From positions 297,508 through 361,507 of the forward strand of contig CAVPJV010000001.1 in assembly GCA_963705515.1 (NCBI GenBank): 64,000 bases of DNA, read 5' to 3'. The notes beneath the pieces are model-generated. The model was given only the letters and a program-made list of their open reading frames with translations, searched no databases and had not been told where the DNA came from. The stretch is from Gaiellasilicea sp963705515. Lineage in GTDB: Bacteria; Actinomycetota; Thermoleophilia; Gaiellales; Gaiellaceae. The position numbers and the translations under genes were made by a program. This document shows positions 25,426-34,038 of the stretch, piece after piece. Every line of letters starts with the position of its first letter. Positions within the stretch are counted from its first letter, which is position 1.

Positions 25426-27558
25426 GTGCCCGAGCGTTGGACCCGCGTCGTCCTCCGCTACCGGGTGCTCGTGCTGCTGGTCTGGCTGGCCGCGCTCCTC
25501 GCCGGCGGCTGGGCGGTGTCGCAGCTGGCTCCTCTCCTCGCGGACTCGTTCGCCGTCCCCGGCACGGACTCCGAACGCGCGTCGGCCATCCTCGCGCGCA
25601 GCTTCGGCGAACGTGCCGACGGAGCCTTCGTCGTCGTCTTCGACGTCGCTCGGCCCTCCGACCGCGCCGAGCGCGAGACCGCGCGCCGCCGCATCAAGCT
25701 CGCTGCCCGGGCGGTCCCGACGGGCCACCCGGGCACGCTCCGATCCGGCGGCGGCGTCCTCTGGGCCAACGTCGAGACGTCACTCGACCTGCAGCACGCC
25801 AAGCGGTACACGGACGAAGTCCGCCGCTCGCTCCGGGCAACAGGCGGCTCGCCCGCCTACGTCACCGGGCAGCCGGCGATCCAGCGCGACCTCGACCGCG
25901 TCTTCTCAGGGGATCTTCGACGAGGTCAGGCGATCGCGCTCACCGTCGCTCTGCTCGTGCTGGTCGCCGTGTTCGGCGTTTCGCTGGCGGTTGCGATTCC
26001 GTTCGTCTTCGCGGCGTGCACGATCGGCGGCACGCTCGTCATCGTCTGGGCGGTCGCCCACTCGCTCTCGATGGTCGCGTACGTGACGAACCTGGTCGAG
26101 TTGATCGGGCTCGCGCTCGCGATCGACTACTCGCTGCTCATCGTCCACCGCTTCCGCGAGGAGATCGGCCTGGGGCTCACGGTGCCGGATGCAATCGGCC
26201 GCACGATGGCGACCGCCGGTCGGTCCGTGGTCTTCTCCGGCCTGGCCGTGGCCGCCGGATTGGCCGTCCTGCTCTTCATGCCGGTGCCTTTCATTCGCTC
26301 GATGGGCCTCGGGGGTCTGTTGATCCCGCTCGTGTCGATCGCGGCGGCTCTGACGCTGCAGCCGGCGCTGCTCTCGTTGCTCGGGCGCCGGCTCGCCCCT
26401 GACGCTCCCGCCGCCCGTCTCGACGACGGCCCCTGGGCGCGGCTCGCACGCGTGATCATGCGGCGCCCGGTCGTCTTCCTCTCTGCCGGAACGGCCGTCC
26501 TTCTCGCGGCGGCGGCTCCGGCGCTTCTCATCGAGCTGAGCCCCGGCTCCTTCTCGAGCCTCGAGCGCACGCAGCCGTCGACGGTCGGGCTCCGGCTCCT
26601 CCGCGACGGCGTCGGCGCGGGCGCCGTCACCCCCACGCACGTGCTCATCGACACCGGCGCTCCGGGCCGCGCGGGTGATGCGGCTGTCCGCGCCGCGGTC
26701 GACCGCCTGGGCGACCGGCTCGTACTCGACCCGGAGGCGCTGATCGTCGCCAGTGGGCGAGAGCCGCCCTATGTCGACCGCACGCGCCGTTACGCCCGCG
26801 TGATCGTCGCCGGACGGCACGAGTACGGGGAGAAGGAGAGCCGCGACTTCGTCGCGAGGCTCCGCCGATCGCTCGTCCCCGCCGCTGCGTTCCCCGCGGG
26901 CACGCGAACCTACGCCGGCGGCGCACCGCCGCAGGGAGTCGACTTTCTCGACCGGGCGTACGGCGCCTTCCCGTGGCTCGTGCTCTGCATCCTCGTCCTC
27001 ACCTACGTCGTCCTCCTGCGGGCGTTCCGCTCGCTCCTGCTGCCGTTGAAGGCCGTGCTGCTGAACCTGCTGACGACGGTAGCCGTCTACGGGCTGCTGG
27101 TGGCCGCGTGCCGGTGGGACACGACCGCAGACGCGCTCGGCGTCGACCAGGGCGGTCAGATCGAGGGCTGGATCCCGATCTTCCTGTTCGCCGTCCTCTT
27201 CGGGCTCTCGATGGACTACGAGGTCTTCGTCGTCACCCGCATGCGCGAGGTCTGGGACGAGACGGGCGATAACGCGCGCGCGGTCGCGGTCGGGCTCGAG
27301 CGCACCGGCCGGATCGTGACGGCGGCCGCGCTGATCATGGCGGCCGCGTTCTGCGGCTTCCTGGCCGGTTCGGTGACCGGCCTGAGGCAGCTCGGTCTCG
27401 CACTCGCGCTCGGCGTCGTCCTCGACGCGACGCTCGTTCGGAGCATCCTCGTTCCCGCGCTGATGGCGGTACTGCGCGGCTACAACTGGTGGCTGCCGGT
27501 CTCGGTCGCACGTGTGCTGCGGGTCGAGCCGTCGCCGCGTCGTCCGAAGGAGGCGTGA
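25426..27558 (+). CDS. MMPL-family RND-type membrane exporter
   Basis: The 710-residue protein has the MMPL layout: helix 1 (VLVLLVWLAALLAGGW), a periplasmic loop, a six-helix block (about 165-340, with LVELIGLALAIDYSLLIVHR carrying the conserved D-Y of the proton relay), a second loop, and a second helix block (about 505-690, with IFLFAVLFGLSMDYEVFVVT carrying the second D-Y). Family members export lipids or hydrophobic compounds using the proton gradient. GTG 25426 is the start. The substrate is not indicated by neighbours. A strong terminator follows. Confidence 0.92.
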   Translation: MPERWTRVVLRYRVLVLLVWLAALLAGGWAVSQLAPLLADSFAVPGTDSERASAILARSFGERADGAFVVVFDVARPSDRAERETARRRIKLAARAVPTGHPGTLRSGGGVLWANVETSLDLQHAKRYTDEVRRSLRATGGSPAYVTGQPAIQRDLDRVFSGDLRRGQAIALTVALLVLVAVFGVSLAVAIPFVFAACTIGGTLVIVWAVAHSLSMVAYVTNLVELIGLALAIDYSLLIVHRFREEIGLGLTVPDAIGRTMATAGRSVVFSGLAVAAGLAVLLFMPVPFIRSMGLGGLLIPLVSIAAALTLQPALLSLLGRRLAPDAPAARLDDGPWARLARVIMRRPVVFLSAGTAVLLAAAAPALLIELSPGSFSSLERTQPSTVGLRLLRDGVGAGAVTPTHVLIDTGAPGRAGDAAVRAAVDRLGDRLVLDPEALIVASGREPPYVDRTRRYARVIVAGRHEYGEKESRDFVARLRRSLVPAAAFPAGTRTYAGGAPPQGVDFLDRAYGAFPWLVLCILVLTYVVLLRAFRSLLLPLKAVLLNLLTTVAVYGLLVAACRWDTTADALGVDQGGQIEGWIPIFLFAVLFGLSMDYEVFVVTRMREVWDETGDNARAVAVGLERTGRIVTAAALIMAAAFCGFLAGSVTGLRQLGLALALGVVLDATLVRSILVPALMAVLRGYNWWLPVSVARVLRVEPSPRRPKEA

Positions 27559-27588
27559 GGGAGGGACGCGGTCAGCGCCCCTCCCTCA
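27556..27588. terminator. Strong hairpin terminator between convergent genes
   Basis: GAGGGAGGG (27557-27565) pairs with CCCTCCCTC (27579-27587), with an additional short GCG/CGC pairing inside the loop. It starts at the MMPL stop codon and lies just before the stop of the convergent secreted operon (27603). Confidence 0.75.
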
Positions 27589-27602
27589 GCCCGGGACCAC
27601 CC

Positions 27603-29177
27603 TTAGTTGACGATGGTGATCGCCAAGCGCATCGCCGCCAGCTCGTAGCCGAGCGCGAGGCCCGGGGCGTCCCGTTCGTAGGTGAGAACGGGGACCATGC
27701 CGTACGGCGTGTTCGCATAGGACGGCTGCTGCGTGTACAGCAGCGGGTACATGTCGATCAGGTGGGTGCCGCGGGCACCGGTGGCGATCATGTTCATCAC
27801 GACGTCGCCGTTGGAGTTGAACCCGCAGCCGTAGCCGACGTAGCTGTTGTCGTATGTGACCGCGATCGTGTTGTCGAGCTGAGTCCAGCCGACGCCCTTC
27901 AGGTGGATCGTGAAGGGCTGGCCGCGCTTCAGCTTCAGCGACGAGACGCCGTTGCCGACGAAGCTCCGCTTCACGAAGTACGGCACCTGCGCCTTCACCT
28001 GGCCGGCCTGCAGGACCTGGACGACGTGCCAGCCGCCCAGGCCGTCCGGCACCTGGATCTGCGAGCTGACGGTGCCGCCCGCCGACGCTGTCGCCTTGCC
28101 GAGTGGGATCGAGACGAAGCTCCAGCACGTGCCCGTGCAGTTGACGCGATTGCCGACGACGGTCGCCCACTGGAGCTCGACCGGCGCACCGGGTGTCAGG
28201 CCCGTGGCCGTGACACCGACCTTCGTCATCACCGCACCGGCGGCAGACGTGAGGTTGGCCGTCGCGCTCGTGCCGGCGCTGAGTCCGGCCGTGGCGAGCG
28301 TCGTCCGTGTGGCCAGAGTCGGCGCGACCTTCGCCGGCCAGTCGATTCTCGGCGCCGGGCGCCCGTTGTCTGCCGTGACGTTGAAGGTGAACTTGAAGCC
28401 CGTCCCCCACGGGATCGGCGACTGCTCGATGTTGAGGTACTTGAAGCTGATCGCGTCGGCGATGTCGAGCGTGTGCTTGCCGACCGGGCCGCTGGCCCGG
28501 ACGTGCACCTTCGCCACACCGCGCGTCCAGTTCGCCATCACGGCGCCGACGTACTTGTTGTCGTACAGCAGCGCCCCGCCGCCCTCGTACAGCGACGAGC
28601 CCAGGCCCTTGTACGTGATCGTGATCATCGTCCCGATCGGGCCCTTCTTCGGGCTCATCGACGCCGAGCGGGCGATCAGGAAGCCGCCCTTCGCGACCTG
28701 GACCCCGTCGACGACCGCGTAGATGTCGTGGAGACCGCCGAAGTCCTGCGGAGCCTTGAGCTTGACGCTGAACGCGCCGCTCGCACTGGTGTGCGTCCTG
28801 GCCAGTTGCACGGCGAACTTCGTCGCCTTGCGGCCGAGGTAGTCGACGCTGTCGGCTCGTGCGTCGAGCATCCAGTCGACGTTGGCCGTGCCCCACGTCA
28901 GGGTGACGTCCTTGTCGGCGGGCAGGCCGCTCCCGACGATGGTGATCCCGGTGCCGGCCAGGGCGACATCGGGAGTCGTCTTCAGCAGCTTCATCTCCGC
29001 GGCGGGCTTGCCGGGATCGACGACCGGCCCGGGGAGAGTGGCGACGCCCGGGATCGCCGGCGCGGCGACGGAGCCGGGCTCCGCGAGGGCGACTGCCGGC
29101 AGCACGAGCAGCGACAGCGCGGCTAGCGTGCCGACAGCGATCCTCTTGCCGAAAGCCGAGTGAGTGGTGGTGATCAT
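27603..29177 (-). CDS. Secreted multi-domain Ig-like protein, unknown function
   Basis: ATG 29177, preceded by AAAGGGA, gives 524 residues with a signal peptide (AVGTLAALSLLVLPAVALA). The mature protein consists of several beta-sandwich units of about 100-110 residues with recurring VTLTWGTANVDWML, MITITYKGLGSSLYEGGGAL and FTIHLKGVGWTQLDNTIAVT, resembling IPT/TIG or Ig-like folds. It is the last gene of a three-gene operon of exported proteins. An adhesion or cell-surface role is possible, but no catalytic motif is visible. Confidence 0.7.
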   Translation of the reverse strand: MITTTHSAFGKRIAVGTLAALSLLVLPAVALAEPGSVAAPAIPGVATLPGPVVDPGKPAAEMKLLKTTPDVALAGTGITIVGSGLPADKDVTLTWGTANVDWMLDARADSVDYLGRKATKFAVQLARTHTSASGAFSVKLKAPQDFGGLHDIYAVVDGVQVAKGGFLIARSASMSPKKGPIGTMITITYKGLGSSLYEGGGALLYDNKYVGAVMANWTRGVAKVHVRASGPVGKHTLDIADAISFKYLNIEQSPIPWGTGFKFTFNVTADNGRPAPRIDWPAKVAPTLATRTTLATAGLSAGTSATANLTSAAGAVMTKVGVTATGLTPGAPVELQWATVVGNRVNCTGTCWSFVSIPLGKATASAGGTVSSQIQVPDGLGGWHVVQVLQAGQVKAQVPYFVKRSFVGNGVSSLKLKRGQPFTIHLKGVGWTQLDNTIAVTYDNSYVGYGCGFNSNGDVVMNMIATGARGTHLIDMYPLLYTQQPSYANTPYGMVPVLTYERDAPGLALGYELAAMRLAITIVN

Positions 29178-29205
29178 GGTGGTGGTCCCTTTCTCTGCTC
29201 GGCTT

Positions 29206-30111
29206 CTAGGGGATGATCGTGATGACGTAGTCGAAGGCCCCGACCTTGCCGCTGTCGAGCGTGAAGGTGACGCGAATCGTCGTGTCACCGAGCGGGAAGG
29301 TGGTCGGGATGTTCCAGGCGTTCGTCCAGAACCAGGCGCGGTTGGACGTCGCACCGTGCGCGCCCCAGTTGAGGACGACCGGGGCGACGCCGGGCACCGT
29401 GAACGTGGCCGTGTCGACGTTCTCCGTCGACAGGACGTCGCCCGTCGCCATCTCCGAGCCCCACGCGCGCAGCACGAACTGCTCGCCCCGCTTGAACACG
29501 TTGGTCTGCGTGCAGCCCACCGGTCGCGGCGTGGTGCCGGCCGGGCGGGTGCCGTTGACGCTGTCGACGTAGAGGCCGACGTCGAGCTTTCCCGCAGCCG
29601 GCACGGCCGGGCTGGCGACGACCGGTGCCGTGTAGCTCGTGGTGGTCGTCCCCGTCACGGTCAGCTGCGACGAGGAGACCGGCATCTGCACGAACTGGCC
29701 GCGGCGCTTCGCCTGGAGCGTGATCAGGATCTTGAAGTCGACCTGTCCGAGCGGATACGCGGCTGGGACGGTCCACGCGCCCGACCACGGCATTCGTGGG
29801 CTCGCGCCGGGAGCCTGCGCGTTGTGGCTCAGCTTGACGTTCGGCTGGCCCGGGATCTTGACGTAGAAGTACTTGACGTCCTTCGCGGCGATGACGTTCC
29901 GGGTCTTGGGGTCGACCGCGTACGCGCGGAACACGACGGTCGCGCCGGGCGCGATCTGGGTGATCACCGCGCGCTGGGCCGTCACCGTTTGGGCGGCGAC
30001 GAAGACCTCTTGCACCTTCGGCGACGGAAACGGTGTCTCCTGCGCGTTTGCGACCGCCGGGAGCGCCGCTGTGGCGGCGATCGCGGTGATCAGGATCAGA
30101 AGTGTCTTCAT
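29206..30111 (-). CDS. Secreted beta-sandwich protein, unknown function
   Basis: ATG 30111 follows an AAAGGAG ribosome binding site. The 301-residue product has a signal peptide (LLILITAIAATAALPAVANA) and two related halves, each with an invariant-looking WSGAWTVPAAYPLGQVDFKI / WTNAWNIPTTFPLGDTTIRV element followed by a final beta strand. The duplication suggests tandem Ig-like domains. It is the middle gene of the operon (29 nt after the gene above, 28 nt before the one below). No enzyme signature. Confidence 0.7.
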   Translation of the reverse strand: MKTLLILITAIAATAALPAVANAQETPFPSPKVQEVFVAAQTVTAQRAVITQIAPGATVVFRAYAVDPKTRNVIAAKDVKYFYVKIPGQPNVKLSHNAQAPGASPRMPWSGAWTVPAAYPLGQVDFKILITLQAKRRGQFVQMPVSSSQLTVTGTTTTSYTAPVVASPAVPAAGKLDVGLYVDSVNGTRPAGTTPRPVGCTQTNVFKRGEQFVLRAWGSEMATGDVLSTENVDTATFTVPGVAPVVLNWGAHGATSNRAWFWTNAWNIPTTFPLGDTTIRVTFTLDSGKVGAFDYVITIIP

Positions 30112-30140
30112 GGTGCTCCTTTGTGCTCGATTGGCCTGAG

Positions 30141-30644
30141 CTACTTGGTCAGCGTTCCGGCGAACTTGGCCGTGAACGTGCCCTTGCCCCGGTCGTAGAC
30201 GCCGGTGATCTTGAGCTTGCCGCGGGCGTTCGCGAGCTTGCCGTAGCCCTTGATGACCGTGGCCCGGGCGTTGATGCTGAAGACCTGGCCGGCCTCGTCG
30301 CCGCAACCGCTCGAAGGCGGGACGACCTTGAAGGCGAGCTTGGTCCTCCCCGTGCCGATCAAGGTGCCGGTGCCGACGAAGGGGACGCACGGCTGCACGG
30401 ACGAGTCGCCCTTGCCCTTCCCGGTGATCTTGCTCACGCCGAGCAGCGTCCCCTTGCCCACGCCGTTCGCCGTGATGTCGGCGACGTTGCCGTCGATCCT
30501 GACGACGGCGGTGCCGGCGTACTTGGCTGTGAAGGGGATGGCCGTTGCCGTGCCGGCCGAGTTCACTGCTGCTCCCGCTCCGGCCGCGAGGGCCGCCATA
30601 GCGATCACGCCGGCTGCGGCGCTTCCGATTCGATGATTTCTCAC
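30141..30644 (-). CDS. Secreted beta-barrel-like hypothetical protein
   Basis: GTG 30644 follows AGAGGAG. The 167-residue product has a signal peptide (IGSAAAGVIAMAALAAGAGA) and an alternating beta-strand pattern rich in Gly, Thr and Lys, with strands such as IPFTAKYAGTAVVRIDGNVA and a matching FTAKFAGTLTK at the C-terminus. Two cysteines (VQPCVPF, SSGCGDE) may pair. It heads the three-gene operon running to 27603. The function is unknown. Confidence 0.68.
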   Translation of the reverse strand: MRNHRIGSAAAGVIAMAALAAGAGAAVNSAGTATAIPFTAKYAGTAVVRIDGNVADITANGVGKGTLLGVSKITGKGKGDSSVQPCVPFVGTGTLIGTGRTKLAFKVVPPSSGCGDEAGQVFSINARATVIKGYGKLANARGKLKITGVYDRGKGTFTAKFAGTLTK

Positions 30645-30735
30645 GGGTTCTCCTCTGGTCGATGAATACGGCGAATGATCGGGCGGTGGGCGCGCCGCGG
30701 CATCCGCTCCCGTCCGTAGCGCTCGTGCGGGAAAA

Positions 30736-30751
30736 CCCCGATTTCATGGGG
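30736..30751. promoter_or_regulatory. CCCC-N8-GGGG inverted repeat in divergent promoter region
   Basis: CCCC (30736-30739) and GGGG (30748-30751) flank GATTTCAT between the divergent genes at 30644 and 30781, within a locally A/T-richer patch that also contains GGGAAAA just upstream. This is a candidate regulator site for one or both genes. Low certainty. Confidence 0.25.
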
Positions 30752-30780
30752 ACTACGAGCACCTCTAGTGTTTCGGGACG

Positions 30781-31377
30781 ATGCCGCTGCAGAACCGCGT
30801 CACCCCGCTCGGAGAGCTGATCGCCGATCCGGCCCGCGGCCTCGTCTACGGAAACCGGGGCTGCCTGCACGACGAGAACGGACGGATCCGGCGCACCTTC
30901 GCGGTGAAGCGCTGGATCGCGTGCAGGCTCGAGTTCAAGGACTGGAAGCGGACGCAGCTGCTGCAGCCGGGCCGCTTCACCGAGCTCTTCTTCCTCGACG
31001 AGGCGACGGCGCTCGCCGCCGGTCACCGGCCCTGCGCGCTCTGCCGACGCGAGGACTACGACCGCTTCGTCGCGATCGTCGGCGCGCGGGCCGACGAGAT
31101 CGACGAGCGCCTTCAGGCGGAGCGGCTCGACGGATCACGCCGGCGCCGGCTGCATCAAGCCCGGTTGCGGGAGCTTCCGGACGGTGCGTTCGTGCTGGAC
31201 CAGGACGAGCCGTGGCTCGTGCTCGGCGCCGGGCTGCGCCGCTGGACGCCGTCCGGCTACGCCGAGCGCCGTCCGCGAGCCGGGGGAGACGCCGTGCTGA
31301 TCACACCGCCATCCCTCGTCGAGGTTCTGCGCTCCGGCTGGCAGGGATCCGTGCCGTTCCTGCATCCGTCGGCGTGA
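30781..31377 (+). CDS. Conserved hypothetical protein with CxxC motif
   Basis: This 198-residue soluble protein belongs to a family I recognise only as conserved hypothetical: MPLQNRVTPLGELIADPARG, YGNRGCLHDE, KRWIACRLEFKDWKR, and TELFFLDEATALAAGHRPCA followed by LCRREDYDRF. The HRPCALC element gives a CxxC that may bind metal. No nucleotide-binding or catalytic motif is evident. Its TGA overlaps the GTG of the next gene (GTGA), so the two are expected to be expressed together. Confidence 0.75.
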   Translation: MPLQNRVTPLGELIADPARGLVYGNRGCLHDENGRIRRTFAVKRWIACRLEFKDWKRTQLLQPGRFTELFFLDEATALAAGHRPCALCRREDYDRFVAIVGARADEIDERLQAERLDGSRRRRLHQARLRELPDGAFVLDQDEPWLVLGAGLRRWTPSGYAERRPRAGGDAVLITPPSLVEVLRSGWQGSVPFLHPSA

Positions 31378-33008
31378 CCACCCCCTGGCTCGATCCGTCG
31401 GAGCTGCGGATCGGCCTCGGCTGCATGCGGCTGCCGGCCGAGTCGGCGCTCGAGACGATCGCGGCCGCCGCCGAGGCGGGGATAACCGTCTTCGACACGG
31501 CGCGTGCGTACGAGGACAACGAGGAGCTGCTCGCGCGCGCACTGCGCAGCTGCGGCGCGGCGGCGTCCGCCCGGATCGTGACCAAGGGCGGCATGTCACG
31601 CCCGGGTGGCGCCTGGGTGGCGGATGGTCGCGCGAAGGCGATCCGTGCCGACTGCGAGGCGAGCCTCGCCGCGCTCGACGGCGTTCCGATCGACCTCTAC
31701 CTCCTGCACGCACCCGACCCGCGGACGCTGTTGAGGACGTCGGTACGCGCGCTGGCGCGGCTCGCGGACGAAGGCCTCGTGCGGCGGGTCGGGCTTGCGA
31801 ACGTCAGCCGCACCCAGCTCGACCAGGCGCTCGAGCTCGCTCCGGTCGCGGCAGTCCAGGTGGCGCTCTCGCCGTTCGACGACCGAGCTCTCCGCGGCGG
31901 GATCGTCGAGCGCTGCGAGGAGCTCGGGATCGCGTTGCTCGCGCACTCGCCGCTCGGCGGGCCGAAGCGCGCCGGACGCGTCGACGCGGAGGAGACGCTC
32001 GCGTGGCTCTTGCGCCTCTCGCCGGTCATCGTCCCGATCCCCGGGGCGCGACGACCCGAGACCGCGCGCTCGGCGGCGCGGGTCGCCGCCGTGGCACCGG
32101 CGCCTGCGCCCGTCCGTCGGCGTCGCTCGGCGGCGCCGGCCCAGACCGACGCGGAGGTCGTGCTCGTGATGGGCGTCCCCGGCGCCGGGAAGAGCCGTGT
32201 CGCCGCCGAGTACACCACTCGCGGCTACGCGCGGTTGAACCGCGACGAGCGCGGCGGGTCGCTGCGCGGGCTCGCCGCCGTCCTCGACGAGGAGCTTGCA
32301 GCGGGTGGGAAGCGAGTCGTGCTCGACAACACCTACCTCACGCGCGCGTCGCGGAACGAGGTGATCGAGGTCGCGGCCCGCCACGGAATCCCGGCCCGCT
32401 GCGTCTGGCTCGAGACGCCGCTGGCCCAGGCGCAGGTCAATCTGGTCGGGCGCCTGCTCGATCGCTTCGGGTCGCTGCCGACTCCCGCACAGCTCTGGGA
32501 GCTGAGGAAGGAGCCGGGGATGCTTGCGCCCACGTCCCAGATGCGCGCGTTCCGCGAGCTGGAGCCGCCCTCCGAGGACGAGGGCTTCGCCGGCATCGAG
32601 CACATGCCGTTCGTCCGGGCGCCGTCGTCCGGCCGAGCCGGCGTCTTCGTCGCGGCCCGGGCGATGACGGAGCCCGGGTGGGAGGACGCGCTCGCGCAGG
32701 GCGCTCCGGAGGCGCCGCATCTCGTCTACGACTGGAATCCGGACGACGACGCGACTGCTCTCGACGCCGCGGCGGCCTGTGTCGCCGCGATGGTCTCCGG
32801 GCCCGTGCAGACCGCGCTCTGCCCACACCCCGCCGGCCCGCCGACCTGCTGGTGCCGGCCGCCCCTGCCCGGTCTCGCGCTCGCATTCGCCCGCAAGCAG
32901 GGCATCGACCCGGCGCGCTCGGCGGTGATCGGCTCGGGGACGGCTCACAAGACGCTGGCGGCGACCCTCCGCGCCCGCTACGTCTCGGCAGAGCCGGCTA
33001 CACGGTGA
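31374..33008 (+). CDS. Aldo/keto reductase - P-loop polynucleotide-kinase-like - Zn-loop HAD-like fusion
   Basis: GTG 31374 overlaps the previous stop; the product has 544 residues. Residues 1-245 are an aldo/keto reductase barrel: LGCMRLP, VFDTARAYEDNEELL (catalytic D, Y), IVTKGG (K), YLLHAPDP (H) and VIVPIPGARRPE. After a Pro/Ala linker, about 265-400 is a P-loop kinase domain like eukaryotic PNKP and T4 Pnk: VMGVPGAGKSRVA, LNRDERGG, VVLDNTYLTRASRNEV, CVWLETP. The C-terminal third contains CPHPAGPPTCWC, the zinc loop of GmhB-like HAD phosphatases, and GIDPARSAVIGSGTAHKTLA, but no DxD nucleophile is seen. It could act in nucleic-acid or sugar end-processing; the combined role is unknown. Confidence 0.78.
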   Translation: MTTPWLDPSELRIGLGCMRLPAESALETIAAAAEAGITVFDTARAYEDNEELLARALRSCGAAASARIVTKGGMSRPGGAWVADGRAKAIRADCEASLAALDGVPIDLYLLHAPDPRTLLRTSVRALARLADEGLVRRVGLANVSRTQLDQALELAPVAAVQVALSPFDDRALRGGIVERCEELGIALLAHSPLGGPKRAGRVDAEETLAWLLRLSPVIVPIPGARRPETARSAARVAAVAPAPAPVRRRRSAAPAQTDAEVVLVMGVPGAGKSRVAAEYTTRGYARLNRDERGGSLRGLAAVLDEELAAGGKRVVLDNTYLTRASRNEVIEVAARHGIPARCVWLETPLAQAQVNLVGRLLDRFGSLPTPAQLWELRKEPGMLAPTSQMRAFRELEPPSEDEGFAGIEHMPFVRAPSSGRAGVFVAARAMTEPGWEDALAQGAPEAPHLVYDWNPDDDATALDAAAACVAAMVSGPVQTALCPHPAGPPTCWCRPPLPGLALAFARKQGIDPARSAVIGSGTAHKTLAATLRARYVSAEPATR

Positions 33009-33960
33009 CGATGATCTTGCCGCGAGCGTGCCCTTCGCCGAGGTAGCGGAACGCGTCGGCGGTGTCGGCCAGCTCGTACTTCCGGTCGACCACGGGCCTC
33101 ACCTTGCCGGTCTCGAGCAGCTCTCGCAGGATCTCCATGTCGGCCCGGTTCGTCCTGGCGATGAAGAACACCGCCTTCTGGCTGCCGCGCAGCAGCGACG
33201 ACAGCCGCAGCCGGACGATGTGGCCGATCGGGCCGAACACCCGCCGCTTCTGCGCTCCGACGATGACGACGATTGCGTCCGGGGTCAGCACGCGCCTGAG
33301 CTGCGACCACGGCTTGCTCCCGGCGACGTCGAGGAGCAGGTCGTAGCGCCGGTCGCTGCGGGTGAAGTCCTCGCGCGTGTAGTCGATCACGTGGTCGGCG
33401 CCGAGCGAGCGAGCCTGCTCGACGTTCCCGGTGCTGCAGACCGCCGTCACCTCCGCTCCGAGCGCCTTCGCGATCTGGATCGCGAACGTGCCGACGCCTC
33501 CCGACGCGCCGTTGATCAGCACCCGCTGGCCGGCCTGCAGCTGCCCCTTGTCCCTCAGGCCCTGGAGGGCGGTGATCGCTGCGACCGGCACGGCCGCGGC
33601 CTCCTCGAACGTGATGTTCGGCGGCTTCGCGACGACGGCATCCCGCACGGTCACGTACTCGGCGAGCGCACCGCTCCTCGCCCCGAACACGTCGTCGCCG
33701 GGAGCGACGTGCGTGACGTCCATGCCGACCGCTTCGACCGTGCCGGAGAAGTCGATGCCCGTCCGGTCGCTCCTCGGCTTGAACAGGCCCGTCGAGGGCC
33801 GCACGATCAGCGGGCCGGCGACGCCGTACCAGTCCGCCGGGTTGACCGAGGCCGCACGCACCTTCACGAGGACGAGATCGTCGGCGAGAGCGGGCTTCTC
33901 GACCTCCGCCAGCTCGAGCACATCCGGCCGCCCGTAGCTGCTGCACACGATCGCTTTCAT
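32998..33960 (-). CDS. MDR-family NAD(P)-dependent quinone oxidoreductase/alcohol dehydrogenase
   Basis: The 320-residue medium-chain reductase starts at ATG 33960 (MKAIVCSSYGRPDVLELAEV). The Rossmann glycine motif is VLINGASGGVGTFAIQIAK; ASVNPADWYG and GIDFSGTVEAVG mark the catalytic domain. The structural-zinc cysteines of classical alcohol dehydrogenases are absent, pointing to the quinone-reductase-like branch. It is divergent from a TetR regulator across 78 bp containing repeated GTAAG elements, and so is probably repressed by it. Confidence 0.9.
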   Translation of the reverse strand: MKAIVCSSYGRPDVLELAEVEKPALADDLVLVKVRAASVNPADWYGVAGPLIVRPSTGLFKPRSDRTGIDFSGTVEAVGMDVTHVAPGDDVFGARSGALAEYVTVRDAVVAKPPNITFEEAAAVPVAAITALQGLRDKGQLQAGQRVLINGASGGVGTFAIQIAKALGAEVTAVCSTGNVEQARSLGADHVIDYTREDFTRSDRRYDLLLDVAGSKPWSQLRRVLTPDAIVVIVGAQKRRVFGPIGHIVRLRLSSLLRGSQKAVFFIARTNRADMEILRELLETGKVRPVVDRKYELADTADAFRYLGEGHARGKIIVTV

Positions 33961-33992
33961 CGGTGGATCTCCTTCGCCTCCGTTACGTACGT

Positions 33993-34029
33993 TGTAAGTG
34001 TACGCTGTAAGCTACACATACACCGTAAG
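33993..34029. promoter_or_regulatory. Repeated GTAAG elements between MDR and TetR genes
   Basis: TGTAAG occurs at 33993-33998 and 34006-34011 and CGTAAG at 34024-34029. GTGTA (33999-34003) and TACAC (34013-34017) also form an inverted repeat around the centre. The stretch is AT-rich and fills the gap between the divergent starts at 33960 and 34039. It is the natural operator/promoter region for the TetR protein. The exact operator is not defined. Confidence 0.45.
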
Positions 34030-34038
34030 GTTGTCAAG

